From Hoeflea sp. (GTDB lineage: Bacteria > Pseudomonadota > Alphaproteobacteria > Rhizobiales > Rhizobiaceae): DNA of 48,357 bases. The notes under the pieces were generated by a model, which saw only the letters and a list, made by a program, of their open reading frames with translations, had not been told where the DNA came from and did no database searches. A program made the translations under genes and the position numbers. Each line of letters begins with the position of its first letter. Position 1 is the stretch's first letter. Shown here one piece after another: positions 25,375 through 32,522 of the stretch. The stretch spans positions 1 to 48,357 of the forward strand of contig NZ_JAUXOD010000057.1 of assembly GCF_030682515.1 (NCBI RefSeq). Direction: 5' to 3'.

Positions 25375-26130
25375 ATGAGCACGCGGGACGCGGCTGTCTT
25401 CGAGTTCATCGAGCGGGTCGACGGCCACGACTCGGTCGAGGACCTTCTTGACGACCTCCTGCAGGTCGTGGGCAATTTCGGTTTTCAGCACATGATCTAC
25501 ACCGGCCTGCCCGCGGGCGACGGTTCGATCGCGCCGCTGGTCAAGACCAACCGGTTCCCCGAGGACTGGTGGAACCTCTATGTCGAGGGCGATTACGCCA
25601 AGACCGATGCGGTCTGCCAGCAGGTGTTTGCCAAGGTCGAGCCCTTCGTCTGGAACGAGGTGGATCCGCGCTTAACCGCCCGGGAAGGTGCCGCGCGCAT
25701 CGCCGGCGAGGCCGCCGAGCACGGTCTGGCGGACGGCTACGTCGTGCCGCTGTTTTCCCGCGATGAATGGCTCTCGGTGATGTCCTTCGGCGGCCCGGAC
25801 AAGCTGATGTTGAGCCCGCGCGACCGCGGCGCGATCAACCTGATGGCGATCTACACCTCCTCGACGATCGAGCGGCGCCAGCGCAGGCAGACCGAGCGCG
25901 GCAGGCTGACCGGGCGGGAACGCGAAGTGCTGCTGTGGACTTCGGCCGGCAAGAGCTGCTGGGAGATTTCCGTGATCCTGAACGTGAGCGAGCAGACCGT
26001 GCGGTTCCACACCGCCCAGATCCGCGCCAAACTCAACGCCTCCAACACCACTCATGCCGTGGTGCGGGCACTTCAACAAGGCGAGATAACGCTCGGTCAA
26101 CTGGCGGATCGGCTAGGCGACATCACCTAG
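25375..26130 (+). CDS. cinR: LuxR-type acyl-homoserine-lactone receptor (CinR-like)
   Basis: A 251-residue quorum-sensing regulator. The N-terminal ligand domain has Trp65/Trp66, Tyr69, Asp78 and Trp93, which correspond to the conserved pocket residues of TraR/LuxR; the Pro after the Asp is Ala here. The C-terminal HTH (about 178-235) reads LTGREREVLLWTSAGKSCWEIS and SEQTVRFHTAQIRAKLN. The gene lies 44 bp upstream of the synthase. I used the ATG at 25375 for a normal family length. An in-frame ATG at 25249 has a far better GGAGGGG site and would add 42 residues. The cin naming rests on the three-gene order, since the tra and rai systems also have such receptors. Confidence 0.8.
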   Translation: MSTRDAAVFEFIERVDGHDSVEDLLDDLLQVVGNFGFQHMIYTGLPAGDGSIAPLVKTNRFPEDWWNLYVEGDYAKTDAVCQQVFAKVEPFVWNEVDPRLTAREGAARIAGEAAEHGLADGYVVPLFSRDEWLSVMSFGGPDKLMLSPRDRGAINLMAIYTSSTIERRQRRQTERGRLTGREREVLLWTSAGKSCWEISVILNVSEQTVRFHTAQIRAKLNASNTTHAVVRALQQGEITLGQLADRLGDIT

Positions 26131-26143
26131 CGCGGCCGCCTAT

Positions 26144-26174
26144 CCTTCTCCCCGAAGGCAAGAAGGGGAAAAGG
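26144..26174 (+). promoter_or_regulatory. Hairpin enclosing the ribosome binding site of the AHL synthase
   Basis: CCTTCTCCCC (26144-26153) and GGGGAAAAGG (26165-26174) pair over 9 of 10 positions with an 11-nt loop. The right arm contains the purine-rich Shine-Dalgarno region and ends one base before the ATG at 26175. In the mRNA it would hide the initiation site. It has no T tail, so it is not a terminator. Confidence 0.55.
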
Positions 26175-26837
26175 ATGATTGAAGCTCACATCGTCAACAC
26201 CCAGAACCGGGATCTCTACGGCCGCGAATTCGAGGAGTTCCTCCGCCGCCGCCATGAATATTATGCGGTGGCCAACCGCTGGGTGCCGATCAGCGATGAC
26301 GGCCTGGAGCTCGATCCCTTCGACACGCCGCAGGCGACCTATATGCTCGGCATGCTCGAGGGCCGGGTCGTCACCTCCGCGCGGCTGATGCCGACAAGCC
26401 TTCCCAACCTGGTCTCGGAGGAATTCCCGCACATGTGCGAGAATATCGGCCTGCCCCGGCGCAACGACTGGGCCGACTGGACCCGCACCTATGTGCTGCC
26501 CGAATACCGCGGCGTCGGCTCGACCGGGATTCTGGGGCAGATGTTCTGCGCGGTGATGGAGTATTGCCTGGAGGAAGGCATCAGCCATGTCGGCGGCGTG
26601 CTGCAGCAATATCTGCTCAAGCGCTGGCTCGACATGGGCTGGCATGTCATCCCGGCGGGCCTGCCGCGCGTGCTGTCGGGCGACTGGTGCCTGGTGGCCT
26701 ATATCGAGGTCGATCAGCGGGCACTGGAAACCGGGCGGATCCACGCCTCGGTCGACCGGCCGCTGCTTGTGCGCAAGGGCGCGCAACGGCCATTCATCGC
26801 ACCTTCCAAACGTCCCCATAGCGAGGCAAACCCATGA
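26175..26837 (+). CDS. cinI: Acyl-homoserine-lactone synthase (CinI-like)
   Basis: A 220-residue LuxI-family enzyme that makes an N-acyl-homoserine lactone from S-adenosylmethionine and acyl-ACP. The invariant residues are present: Arg24-26 (RRR), Trp36, Asp47 and Asp50 in LELDPFD, Arg70 in TSARLMPT, and Arg104 in DWTRTYV. The usual catalytic Glu before it appears to be Asp101, a conservative change. The ATG at 26175 follows AAGGGGAAAAGG, and the larger frame from 25767 is a shadow of cinR. It overlaps the next gene by ATGA. The acyl chain cannot be predicted reliably; known CinI enzymes make long 3-hydroxy chains. Confidence 0.87.
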   Translation: MIEAHIVNTQNRDLYGREFEEFLRRRHEYYAVANRWVPISDDGLELDPFDTPQATYMLGMLEGRVVTSARLMPTSLPNLVSEEFPHMCENIGLPRRNDWADWTRTYVLPEYRGVGSTGILGQMFCAVMEYCLEEGISHVGGVLQQYLLKRWLDMGWHVIPAGLPRVLSGDWCLVAYIEVDQRALETGRIHASVDRPLLVRKGAQRPFIAPSKRPHSEANP

Positions 26838-27046
26838 GCGGCAATCCCACCGGCACCGACAAGACACTCGCGCTGCTCAAGATCCAGGGCATGCTCGCCG
26901 GCGCCTATGAGCTGTCGCGGCACACCGACAACAAGTTCTTGACCTATCTCATCAAGATGGCGCGCATGGAGCTCAAGGAGAGTTTCAACCCGCCGGGCTC
27001 CGCCATCAACCAGCTCGACAATCCCGACAATATCGACCGGATCTGA
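26834..27046 (+). CDS. cinS: CinS-like small regulatory protein
   Basis: A 70-residue protein whose ATG overlaps the synthase stop (ATGA). It is helical in the middle (KTLALLKIQGMLAGAYELSRHTDNKFLTYLIKMARMELKES, positions about 10-50) with an acidic, Asn-rich tail. In Rhizobium leguminosarum, cinI is followed by a translationally coupled gene for a small protein, CinS, which acts as an antirepressor by binding PraR. Size, position and coupling match that protein. I cannot align sequences here, so the identity remains an inference from context. Confidence 0.55.
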   Translation: MSGNPTGTDKTLALLKIQGMLAGAYELSRHTDNKFLTYLIKMARMELKESFNPPGSAINQLDNPDNIDRI

Positions 27047-27053
27047 GCGCGGG

Positions 27054-27083
27054 TTCCGGCCCTCGTCAGAGGACAGGCCGGAA
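27054..27083 (+). terminator. Hairpin after the quorum-sensing operon
   Basis: TTCCGGCC (27054-27061) and GGCCGGAA (27076-27083) form a perfect 8-bp stem 7 bp after the cinS-like stop. The tail is AACCGCTCC rather than T-rich, so termination may be Rho-assisted or the hairpin may protect the 3' end. Confidence 0.5.
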
Positions 27084-27340
27084 AACCGCTCCCCGGGCCA
27101 ACACTTGCAGGCGGTTTTCACCATTCCTTAAAGCCGTGTGCGTAGGGTGGGCCTGCGGGCGTCCTTTTTTTGGAAATGCATGATGCGGGCCCGCGGCGCC
27201 GGTTGGATCCTGAGCGATCCCGGCATGGAAGAACCAATTCAGACGGCGTGTCCGGTCATCCGCCCGAAAGGCGTGGACGAGGACGTTCGGCGCGCCGGTC
27301 ACGGCCAGAACCCGTCTGGTCATCGCGCAAGGAGTGAGAT

Positions 27341-27901
27341 GTGGCAGCCCCGAAAACCAACAAGGCCAAGTCCGCGAATCCCGCAGGCGGCATGATGGGC
27401 ATGGTGTCGAAGGGTCTCGCCGTCACGGCGACGATTCTGGCGACCCTGTTCTTCGCCGCCATGTTCGATGTCGGGCACATGGGGCTGCTGAGCACGCTTG
27501 CCGGCCTGGGCATCGTCCTGGTGCCCTTGTTTGCGCTGCTTGCCATCGCGGCCATGTTCCTCGCGCCCAAATCCGGCGCGGACGAGGCGGCGATCGCCCA
27601 CACCTTGCAGATCGCCGACCTGCTCGAATTCCAGTCCAAGGCGACCTCGCAGATCCTCACCCTGCAGGGCCAGATCGATTCGCTCTCGGGCCAGGACAAT
27701 GAAACGCTCAAGGCCCGCAACAAGGAGTTGCAGGCCGAGCTCAACGCCATCCACCAGGCCGAACGCGAGAAGGTCGACGGCCAGATCGAGGCGCTGCGCC
27801 AGCGCAACGAGGAACTCGAGGCCCAGATCAAGGCCTGGGCGCTCGAGGCCGTGGGCAAGACCATCAGGGGCGAAGAGCCGCAGCCGATGAAGGCCGCCTG
27901 A
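27341..27901 (+). CDS. Small inner-membrane protein with C-terminal coiled coil
   Basis: A 186-residue protein starting at GTG (27341) with AAGGAG 6 nt before it. It has two hydrophobic helices (about residues 27-45 and 51-73) separated by a short turn. A long charged helix (about 90-170) follows with heptad-like Leu/Ile, for example LTLQGQIDSLSGQDNETLKARNKELQAELNAI, a coiled coil likely to stick into the cytoplasm. I do not recognise the family. A scaffold or tethering role is possible. The 294-bp stretch upstream (27047-27340) holds a T7 run at 27168 but no gene. A strong terminator follows. Confidence 0.7.
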   Translation: MAAPKTNKAKSANPAGGMMGMVSKGLAVTATILATLFFAAMFDVGHMGLLSTLAGLGIVLVPLFALLAIAAMFLAPKSGADEAAIAHTLQIADLLEFQSKATSQILTLQGQIDSLSGQDNETLKARNKELQAELNAIHQAEREKVDGQIEALRQRNEELEAQIKAWALEAVGKTIRGEEPQPMKAA

Positions 27902-27950
27902 CGGCCGTCCGGAGACCGCATCCCAGGTTCAAGGGTGTTTCAGCACCTCG

Positions 27951-27984
27951 CGCCTCCCGTTCCCCGCGGAACCGGAGGCGTTTT
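27951..27984 (+). terminator. Rho-independent terminator
   Basis: CGCCTCC-C-GTTCC pairs with GGAAC-C-GGAGGCG (one mismatch, loop CCGC) and is followed by TTTTC. It lies 50 bp after the coiled-coil gene and faces the 3' end of iolG. The reverse strand lacks a T tail. Confidence 0.8.
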
Positions 27985-27997
27985 CATGTTCGCAGCC

Positions 27998-28987
27998 TCA
28001 GTCCAGATCGACCGGCATGCCTGTCGCAAGCGATTTCGCAGCCGCGTCCGCGATCATCTGCGCCTTGAGCCCGTCATGGATCCCCGGCGACGGGGCCGTG
28101 CCGGTGGTGAGGCAGGCGATGAAGTGCAGCATCTCGGCGCGGTAGGCGCCGGCATAGCGTTCGAGGAAGAAATGCTGCGCGGGTGCCGTGCGGAAACCGG
28201 CGCCATCGGCGAATTCGACATTGTTTTCAGCCACATTGTTGGCCTTGAGAAGCCCCAGCGAGCCGTGCACCTCGGCCCGCTGGTCGTAGCCATAGGTGGC
28301 GCGGCGGGAGTTGGAGATCTGGCAGATGCGGCCCGAGGCGGTGGTGAGCACCGCCACCGCGGTGTCGACGTCGCCCGCTTCACCGATCGCCGGATCGACC
28401 AGCGCCGAACCGGTGGCGAAGACCCGCACCACCTCCTCGCCGAGCAGGAACCGCGCCATGTCGAAATCATGGATCATCATGTCGCGGAACAGCCCGCCGG
28501 AGCTCTTGATGTAGCTGACCGGCGGCGGCGCGGGGTCGCGCGACAGGATGGTGACGAGTTCGACAGTGCCGATGTCGCCGGCCCTGATGCGGGCCTGGAG
28601 GCCCGCGAAGCCCGGGTCGAAGCGGCGGTTGAAGCCGGTGAGGAACGGCACGCCCGCGGCCTCGACGATCCCGATCAGCTCGCGGATGCGATCGGCCGAC
28701 ATGTCGACCGGCTTCTCGCAGAAGATCGCCTTGCCGGCCTTGGCACTGATCGCGATCAGATCGAAATGCGTGTCTGTCGGCGTGCCGATGACAACGGCCT
28801 GGATCGACGGATCGGCGATGATCGCGTCCGTGGTCATCACCTTGGCGCCGGTCTTGCCGGCGAGCGCCTCGGCGGCGGCGGGAAAGGCGTCGGCGACGGC
28901 TGCGACGCGGGCGCCGTCGATGTGCTGGAGGCTCGCGGCGTGGACCTGGCCGATGCGGCCGCAGCCCAGGAGTCCGATGGTGATCAT
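27998..28987 (-). CDS. iolG: Myo-inositol 2-dehydrogenase
   Basis: A 329-residue Gfo/Idh/MocA dehydrogenase that oxidises myo-inositol to scyllo-inosose with NAD+. The Rossmann motif is GLLGCGRIGQVHA at residues 5-17, and the catalytic triad is Lys92 (CEKPVD), Asp169 and His173 (GGLFRDMMIHDFDMARFLLG). The match to rhizobial IdhA/IolG is close. It is the last gene of the iol operon, 3 bp after the aldolase gene. It could act on inositol stereoisomers or methyl ethers as well. Confidence 0.92.
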   Translation of the reverse strand: MITIGLLGCGRIGQVHAASLQHIDGARVAAVADAFPAAAEALAGKTGAKVMTTDAIIADPSIQAVVIGTPTDTHFDLIAISAKAGKAIFCEKPVDMSADRIRELIGIVEAAGVPFLTGFNRRFDPGFAGLQARIRAGDIGTVELVTILSRDPAPPPVSYIKSSGGLFRDMMIHDFDMARFLLGEEVVRVFATGSALVDPAIGEAGDVDTAVAVLTTASGRICQISNSRRATYGYDQRAEVHGSLGLLKANNVAENNVEFADGAGFRTAPAQHFFLERYAGAYRAEMLHFIACLTTGTAPSPGIHDGLKAQMIADAAAKSLATGMPVDLD

Positions 28988-28990
28988 GGG

Positions 28991-29833
28991 TCACTCTTCC
29001 TTTCGTGGCGCGCCGAGCGCGCGGATGATGGTGCGGGCTGCAAGCATCACCGGGTCATGGGTTTCCTTCAGGATCGCCACCCGGTCGAAGCGCGCGGGAT
29101 CGCGGTTGACCGCCTCGCGCAGCGCCGCACCGAAGGCCATCCTGAGTTCGGTGCCGATGTTGAACTTGCAGATGCTGGAGCTCCTCGCAAGCGCTGCGCG
29201 CTGCGCCACGGGGACGCCGGAGCCGCCGTGGATGACCAGCGGCACGGTCGTCAGCGCCTCGATGGCGCGGATGCGGGCCTCGTCGAGCCCGCCTTCACGG
29301 TCCTGCTGCAGGTGCACATTGCCGACCGAGATCGCCATGGCGTCGACGCGGGTGTCGCGGGCGAAGCGGGCGGCTTCTTCGGGGTCGGTGCCGGCTGAGC
29401 CCTCGCCGCCGGAATAGCCGACAAAGCCGATCTCGCCCTCGCAGGAAATCCCCGCGGCATGGGCCATCTCGGCCACCCTCGCGGTCTCCTCGATGTTCTG
29501 CGATAAGGCCTTCCGCGAGCCGTCATACATGAGCGAGGTGAAGCCGCTGTCGAGCGCCTCTTTGCACTCATCCAGCGTATAGCCGTGGTCGAGATGGGCG
29601 ACGACGGGAACGCTGGCATTCTCGGCCAGATGCCGGAACATTTTACCCAGCACCGGCAGCGGCGTGTGTGCCCGGCAGGACGGCCCCGCCTGCAGGATCA
29701 GCGGCGCGCCCTCGGCTTCGGCAGCAGTCACATAGGCGCGCATGTCCTCCCAGCCGAGCGTCACCAGCCCGGCCACGGCGTAACCGTTCTTCAGCGCCGG
29801 CTGCAGCACGTCCGCAAGCGTGGCGATGCTCAT
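28991..29833 (-). CDS. iolJ: Class II fructose-bisphosphate-type aldolase, IolJ-like
   Basis: A 280-residue zinc aldolase. Zinc ligands His80 and Asp82-His83 are in VVAHLDHGYT, and VGNVHLQ, GEIGFVGY and VIHGGSGVP are the other conserved sites. In inositol degradation it cleaves 2-deoxy-5-keto-gluconate 6-phosphate to dihydroxyacetone phosphate and malonic semialdehyde. The ATG overlaps the iolB stop (29830-29833), so it is coupled. Its place in the operon supports the IolJ role over a glycolytic one. Confidence 0.82.
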   Translation of the reverse strand: MSIATLADVLQPALKNGYAVAGLVTLGWEDMRAYVTAAEAEGAPLILQAGPSCRAHTPLPVLGKMFRHLAENASVPVVAHLDHGYTLDECKEALDSGFTSLMYDGSRKALSQNIEETARVAEMAHAAGISCEGEIGFVGYSGGEGSAGTDPEEAARFARDTRVDAMAISVGNVHLQQDREGGLDEARIRAIEALTTVPLVIHGGSGVPVAQRAALARSSSICKFNIGTELRMAFGAALREAVNRDPARFDRVAILKETHDPVMLAARTIIRALGAPRKEE

Positions 29834-30672
29834 TTGAACTTGGCCACCATGTCCTTGATCCCGGGGATCGTTTCCATCTGGTAGGCATGGGTGGGCTGGA
29901 AATACTGCACGAGCGAGCGCTGGCTCAAGCCACCCAGGATGGTGAAGTAGTACATCTCGTAGCCCGGCAGCACGCAGCAGGGATGGTAGCCCTTGTCGAG
30001 GCAGATCGTCGATCCGTCGACGATGTGATAGGCGTCGCCCGGCTTGTTGTCCTCGCGCTGCAGCATCTGCACGCCGGAGCCGTAATTGGGCCGGAAGCGG
30101 AAATTGTAGGTCTCGTCGTGACGCGTCTCGTCAGGCAGCCGGTCGGTGTCGTGCTTGTGGCTCGGAAAGCCCGACCAGCCGCCCTGCCCCACGGTGTAGA
30201 GCTCGCTCACCAGGAGCCGGCCGACCTTGCCGTGGTGCTTCTGACCGAGGATGTGCTTGATCTTGCGGTGTGTCTTGGTCTCGTCCGAGCCGTATTGCAC
30301 GACATCGAGCCCGTCGGCGCGGACATCGAAGGGCTCGAGCACGGTGTCGTATCTGGCCCCGGCGACGAAGGTCTCGGTCTCATCCGACACGCAGGTGATG
30401 GTCACCCTGGCGCCGACCGGCACATAGACGCCTTCGGGCTCGCCGTCCCAGACATCGATGCCGCGATTGCCCAGCGCCCTGAACGACACGCCTTCGATCT
30501 CGACATCGATTGTGCCGGTGGCGGGCACAATGCAGGTCTCGTAGCCCGGCACCCGGTACTCGAAGGCCTGGCCCTTCGTGAGCTTGACGATGTTGAAATA
30601 GTTGAGCGGCACGCAGGCGTTGTCGACATCGACGATCGGCCTGTTGGCGTTGTCATAGGGAGCGATATGCAT
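29830..30672 (-). CDS. iolB: 5-deoxy-glucuronate isomerase
   Basis: A 280-residue bicupin enzyme that isomerises 5-deoxy-D-glucuronate to 2-deoxy-5-keto-gluconate. The metal site is in PSHKHDTDRLPDETRHDETYNFRF, containing two histidines, glutamates and a further histidine near residues 170-190. LNYFNIVKLTKGQAFEYRVPGYETCIVPATG is the typical opening. Located between iolC and the aldolase gene, with a 32-bp gap upstream and an ATGA overlap downstream. Confidence 0.95.
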   Translation of the reverse strand: MHIAPYDNANRPIVDVDNACVPLNYFNIVKLTKGQAFEYRVPGYETCIVPATGTIDVEIEGVSFRALGNRGIDVWDGEPEGVYVPVGARVTITCVSDETETFVAGARYDTVLEPFDVRADGLDVVQYGSDETKTHRKIKHILGQKHHGKVGRLLVSELYTVGQGGWSGFPSHKHDTDRLPDETRHDETYNFRFRPNYGSGVQMLQREDNKPGDAYHIVDGSTICLDKGYHPCCVLPGYEMYYFTILGGLSQRSLVQYFQPTHAYQMETIPGIKDMVAKFK

Positions 30673-30704
30673 GGTGGGCGGTCCTTTCGGGCAAATGCGG
30701 AGGC

Positions 30705-31685
30705 TCAGACGGGCGTCGGGCCGGGATGGGAGGAGAGGAAGGCCTCGAGTTGGGCCGCGGTCGGCATGGCGGGCGCGCAGCCGGGGCGCGCCACGACGAT
30801 GGCCGCGCAGGCTGAGCCGCGCAGCACGGCGTCCTCGAGCGCGCGGCCTTCGGAGAGCGCGGCAAGCAGGCCGGCCATGAAACTGTCGCCCGCGCCGGTA
30901 GGCTTGAGCGCGGTCACCGGATAGATCCCGGTGCGCAGTTCGCGGCCCTCGGCCAGCGCCACCGCGCCCTTGGGTCCCAGCTTGTAGACCACGATGGCAG
31001 CACTGGTGGCGGCGAGGTCACGGGCCTTGTCGAGCCCCCTGTCGAGCCCGCCGGCCATGAAGTCGAATTCCTCGTCATTGCCGACGATGAGATCGGCCAT
31101 CGCGCCCGCGCGCGACAGCACGTCGGCGGCAATGGCGGCCGACGGCCAGGAATAGGGCCGGTAGTCGATGTCGAAGATCACCGGCAGCCCGGCCTGGCGC
31201 GCCAGCTCGAAGGCCCGGAAGGCGGCCGAGCGCGACGGTTCGGCGGCAAACACCGTGCCGGTGGCGATCAGCGCGCCGTAGTTTGCATAGTCGATCGCCT
31301 CGACATCCGTGACGCTGAGCTGGAAATCGGCCGCGTTGTTGCGGTAGATGACGCTCTGGTGCTCCTCGACCCGGGTTTCGTACACCGCGAGCGAGGTGCG
31401 GCATTCGCCCGTGATCGCCTCCACATGGCTGCGGTCGATGCCGTAGTGGTCGAGCTGGTTCAGGCAATACCAGCCGACCGCATCGTCGGAGACTTTCGTG
31501 ACAAGTGCTGCCCTGCAGCCGAACTTGACCAGCCCCGCGGCGATGTTGGCGCTCGAACCGCCCATCGCCACCATCATCGAGCTGGCGTCCCGCGTCCGCG
31601 TGCCCGGCGGATCGGGGGAGAGATCCATGCCGACCCGGCCGATCACCAGGAAATTCCGTGCCTTGATGCCCTCGAGAAGCCTCAT
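30705..31685 (-). CDS. iolC: 5-dehydro-2-deoxygluconokinase
   Basis: A 326-residue PfkB-family kinase that phosphorylates 2-deoxy-5-keto-gluconate at C6. The N-terminal GGSSANIAAGLVKFG (42-56) and the catalytic PTGAGDSFMAG with Asp267 are visible. Unlike many rhizobial IolC proteins it has no C-terminal DUF2090 extension; the aldolase is a separate gene. The ATG overlaps the stop of the PhyH-like gene (ATGA), so the larger frame starting at 31835 is not used. Confidence 0.93.
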   Translation of the reverse strand: MRLLEGIKARNFLVIGRVGMDLSPDPPGTRTRDASSMMVAMGGSSANIAAGLVKFGCRAALVTKVSDDAVGWYCLNQLDHYGIDRSHVEAITGECRTSLAVYETRVEEHQSVIYRNNAADFQLSVTDVEAIDYANYGALIATGTVFAAEPSRSAAFRAFELARQAGLPVIFDIDYRPYSWPSAAIAADVLSRAGAMADLIVGNDEEFDFMAGGLDRGLDKARDLAATSAAIVVYKLGPKGAVALAEGRELRTGIYPVTALKPTGAGDSFMAGLLAALSEGRALEDAVLRGSACAAIVVARPGCAPAMPTAAQLEAFLSSHPGPTPV

Positions 31686-32521
31686 ACCCGCCCCTCGGCA
31701 TTGCCCGCGCGCGCGGCGTCGAGCACTTCGGGATAGGGATAGTTGAGCCCCAGCAGCTGGCGCATGTCGGGGCTCGCCTGATCGATGAACGACTGAGGCA
31801 GGGCCGCGGGCATGTTCTCCATGGGCTTGACCCATTTGGGCAGGTACTGGATCAGGATGGCGCTGCGGTCATGCTCCGAACGGTTGGGCATGGCGCAGTG
31901 CCAGGTGACGCCGTAAAACAGCGCCACGTCGCCGGGCTCGCCCAGCATCCGCTCGCAGCGCTCGTAGAACCGGTCTTCCGTCGTCGGATAGCGCAGCTCC
32001 TTCTGGCTGCCGGGCACGTAAGCGGTGGCGCCGCTCTCCTCGGTGAAGGGATCGAGGATCACCGAGACCTGGGCGTTCATCGGAAACGAGCCGTTGAAGC
32101 CCACCGGATGGGTCTCGGGCCGGTGGAAATCCCAGTAGGGATAGTCGACATGCGGCTCCTGCCCCGGCCCGCCCGGCAGGATCCGGTTGGCGGCGATCGA
32201 GCCCATGATGAATTCGGTGCCGAGGAACTTGCGCAGGATGTCCATCAGCACCGGATGCGCCGCCATGCGCGAAAACACCTGGCCCTTGGCGAGCAGGTTC
32301 CACACCCGGCGCTGAAGATTGATCTTGCCCTCCTGCTCGGCCGCCCCCTGGAAATGCGTGACCTTCTCGGTCTCGTTTTCCGAATGGGCCATCACAATGG
32401 CGCGGGCTTCCGCGATGTCCTCGGCCGTAAACAGCCCCGAAATGGCGACGGCGCCGCCGCCATGCAGCATTTCCTCGATGATCGTGGCGGGATCGGCGGT
32501 TTCAGCCGTGAAGCGCTTCAT
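31682..32521 (-). CDS. Phytanoyl-CoA dioxygenase (PhyH)-family protein inside iol operon
   Basis: A 279-residue Fe(II)/2-oxoglutarate oxygenase. The iron triad is His124-X-Asp126 in EPHVDYPYWD and His208 in GVTWHCAMPN; Arg219 in HDRSAILIQY would bind 2-oxoglutarate. Length and folds fit PhyH. Its start follows the iolD stop by one base and it overlaps iolC, so it is a true operon member, which I do not know from the standard pathway. Plausible jobs are demethylating methyl-inositols such as pinitol or ononitol, or hydroxylating a side-chain. The substrate is not shown by the sequence. Confidence 0.85.
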   Translation of the reverse strand: MKRFTAETADPATIIEEMLHGGGAVAISGLFTAEDIAEARAIVMAHSENETEKVTHFQGAAEQEGKINLQRRVWNLLAKGQVFSRMAAHPVLMDILRKFLGTEFIMGSIAANRILPGGPGQEPHVDYPYWDFHRPETHPVGFNGSFPMNAQVSVILDPFTEESGATAYVPGSQKELRYPTTEDRFYERCERMLGEPGDVALFYGVTWHCAMPNRSEHDRSAILIQYLPKWVKPMENMPAALPQSFIDQASPDMRQLLGLNYPYPEVLDAARAGNAEGRV

Positions 32522-32522
32522 C

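Noticed and set aside
24094-26130. 678-codon frame running from before LysR into cinR
   Set aside because: Its first part is out of frame with the clear LysR protein. Only the last 251 codons carry the LuxR domains.
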